This document shows positions 23,487 to 23,797 of a stretch of 23,797 nucleotides of DNA, one piece after another. A model generated the notes under the pieces. That model was not told where the DNA came from. It saw nothing but the letters and a program-made list of their open reading frames with translations, and did not search any database. Source of the stretch: Chloroflexota bacterium (GTDB lineage: Bacteria; Chloroflexota; Anaerolineae; Caldilineales; Caldilineaceae); contig JAGWYN010000055.1 of assembly GCA_018969295.1 (NCBI GenBank), forward strand, positions 1 through 23,797. The letters run 5' to 3'. Numbering within the stretch: position 1 is the first letter of the stretch; the number at the start of each line of letters is the position of its first letter. The translations under genes and the position numbers were made by a program.

Positions 23487-23797
<311 letters not shown>

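Overview
This 23.8 kb bacterial window is moderately GC-rich. Its first 20.4 kb is dense with metabolic operons and its last 3.4 kb is mobile-element debris. The host cannot be fixed from sequence alone. The lipoprotein style, two-domain ABC components, AdoCbl-dependent ethanolamine lyase without microcompartment genes, and Rpn/IS21/ISKra4-type elements would fit a free-living heterotroph such as a Chloroflexota member. That is a low-confidence inference.

Layout. (1) 1-1731, minus: a HAD-family hydrolase followed by a glutamate-cysteine ligase (GCS2) family gene that runs off the left edge. (2) 1879-9642, plus: a peptide/oligomer ABC importer made of a lipoprotein binding protein, two permeases and one fused double ATPase. 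Its last gene overlaps the start of a PHP metallohydrolase of the CehA/McbA type. (3) 9687-15739, minus, convergent to (2) across a perfect hairpin: a complete 2-aminoethylphosphonate (AEP) uptake and breakdown operon, in the order binding protein, ATPase, fused double permease, PhnW transaminase, PhnX hydrolase. (4) 15975-16745, plus: an SDR oxidoreductase. (5) 16756-20387, minus: eutA-eutB-eutC, i.e. AdoCbl-dependent ethanolamine ammonia-lyase and its reactivase. (6) 20531-21046, minus: a small secreted protein with 6-residue repeats, with a strong promoter and an intrinsic terminator. (7) 21047-23797: small inverted repeats, a signal-peptide gene remnant, an Rpn-family nuclease with an in-frame 12-bp repeat, an ISKra4-type transposase 3' fragment, a six-copy ~70-bp tandem array, and the left end of an IS21-type element apparently sitting in the seventh copy.

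Function. The core theme is scavenging of small C2-amines that occur as lipid head groups. AEP is imported, transaminated (PhnW) and cleaved (PhnX) to phosphate and acetaldehyde; ethanolamine is deaminated by EutBC to ammonia and acetaldehyde. The two pathways therefore converge on acetaldehyde, and an SDR gene lies between them. No acetaldehyde dehydrogenase, dedicated regulator, cobalamin gene or microcompartment gene is visible. Both ABC operons carry a strong hairpin without a U-run directly after the binding-protein gene, a usual way to raise binding protein over membrane components. Several promoters share a TATACT -10 box, two of them within an identical GTGGTATACT string.

I did not find a clearly new molecular system. 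The best leads are the AEP/ethanolamine cluster, the PHP enzyme coupled to the importer, and the 70-bp array hit by an IS.
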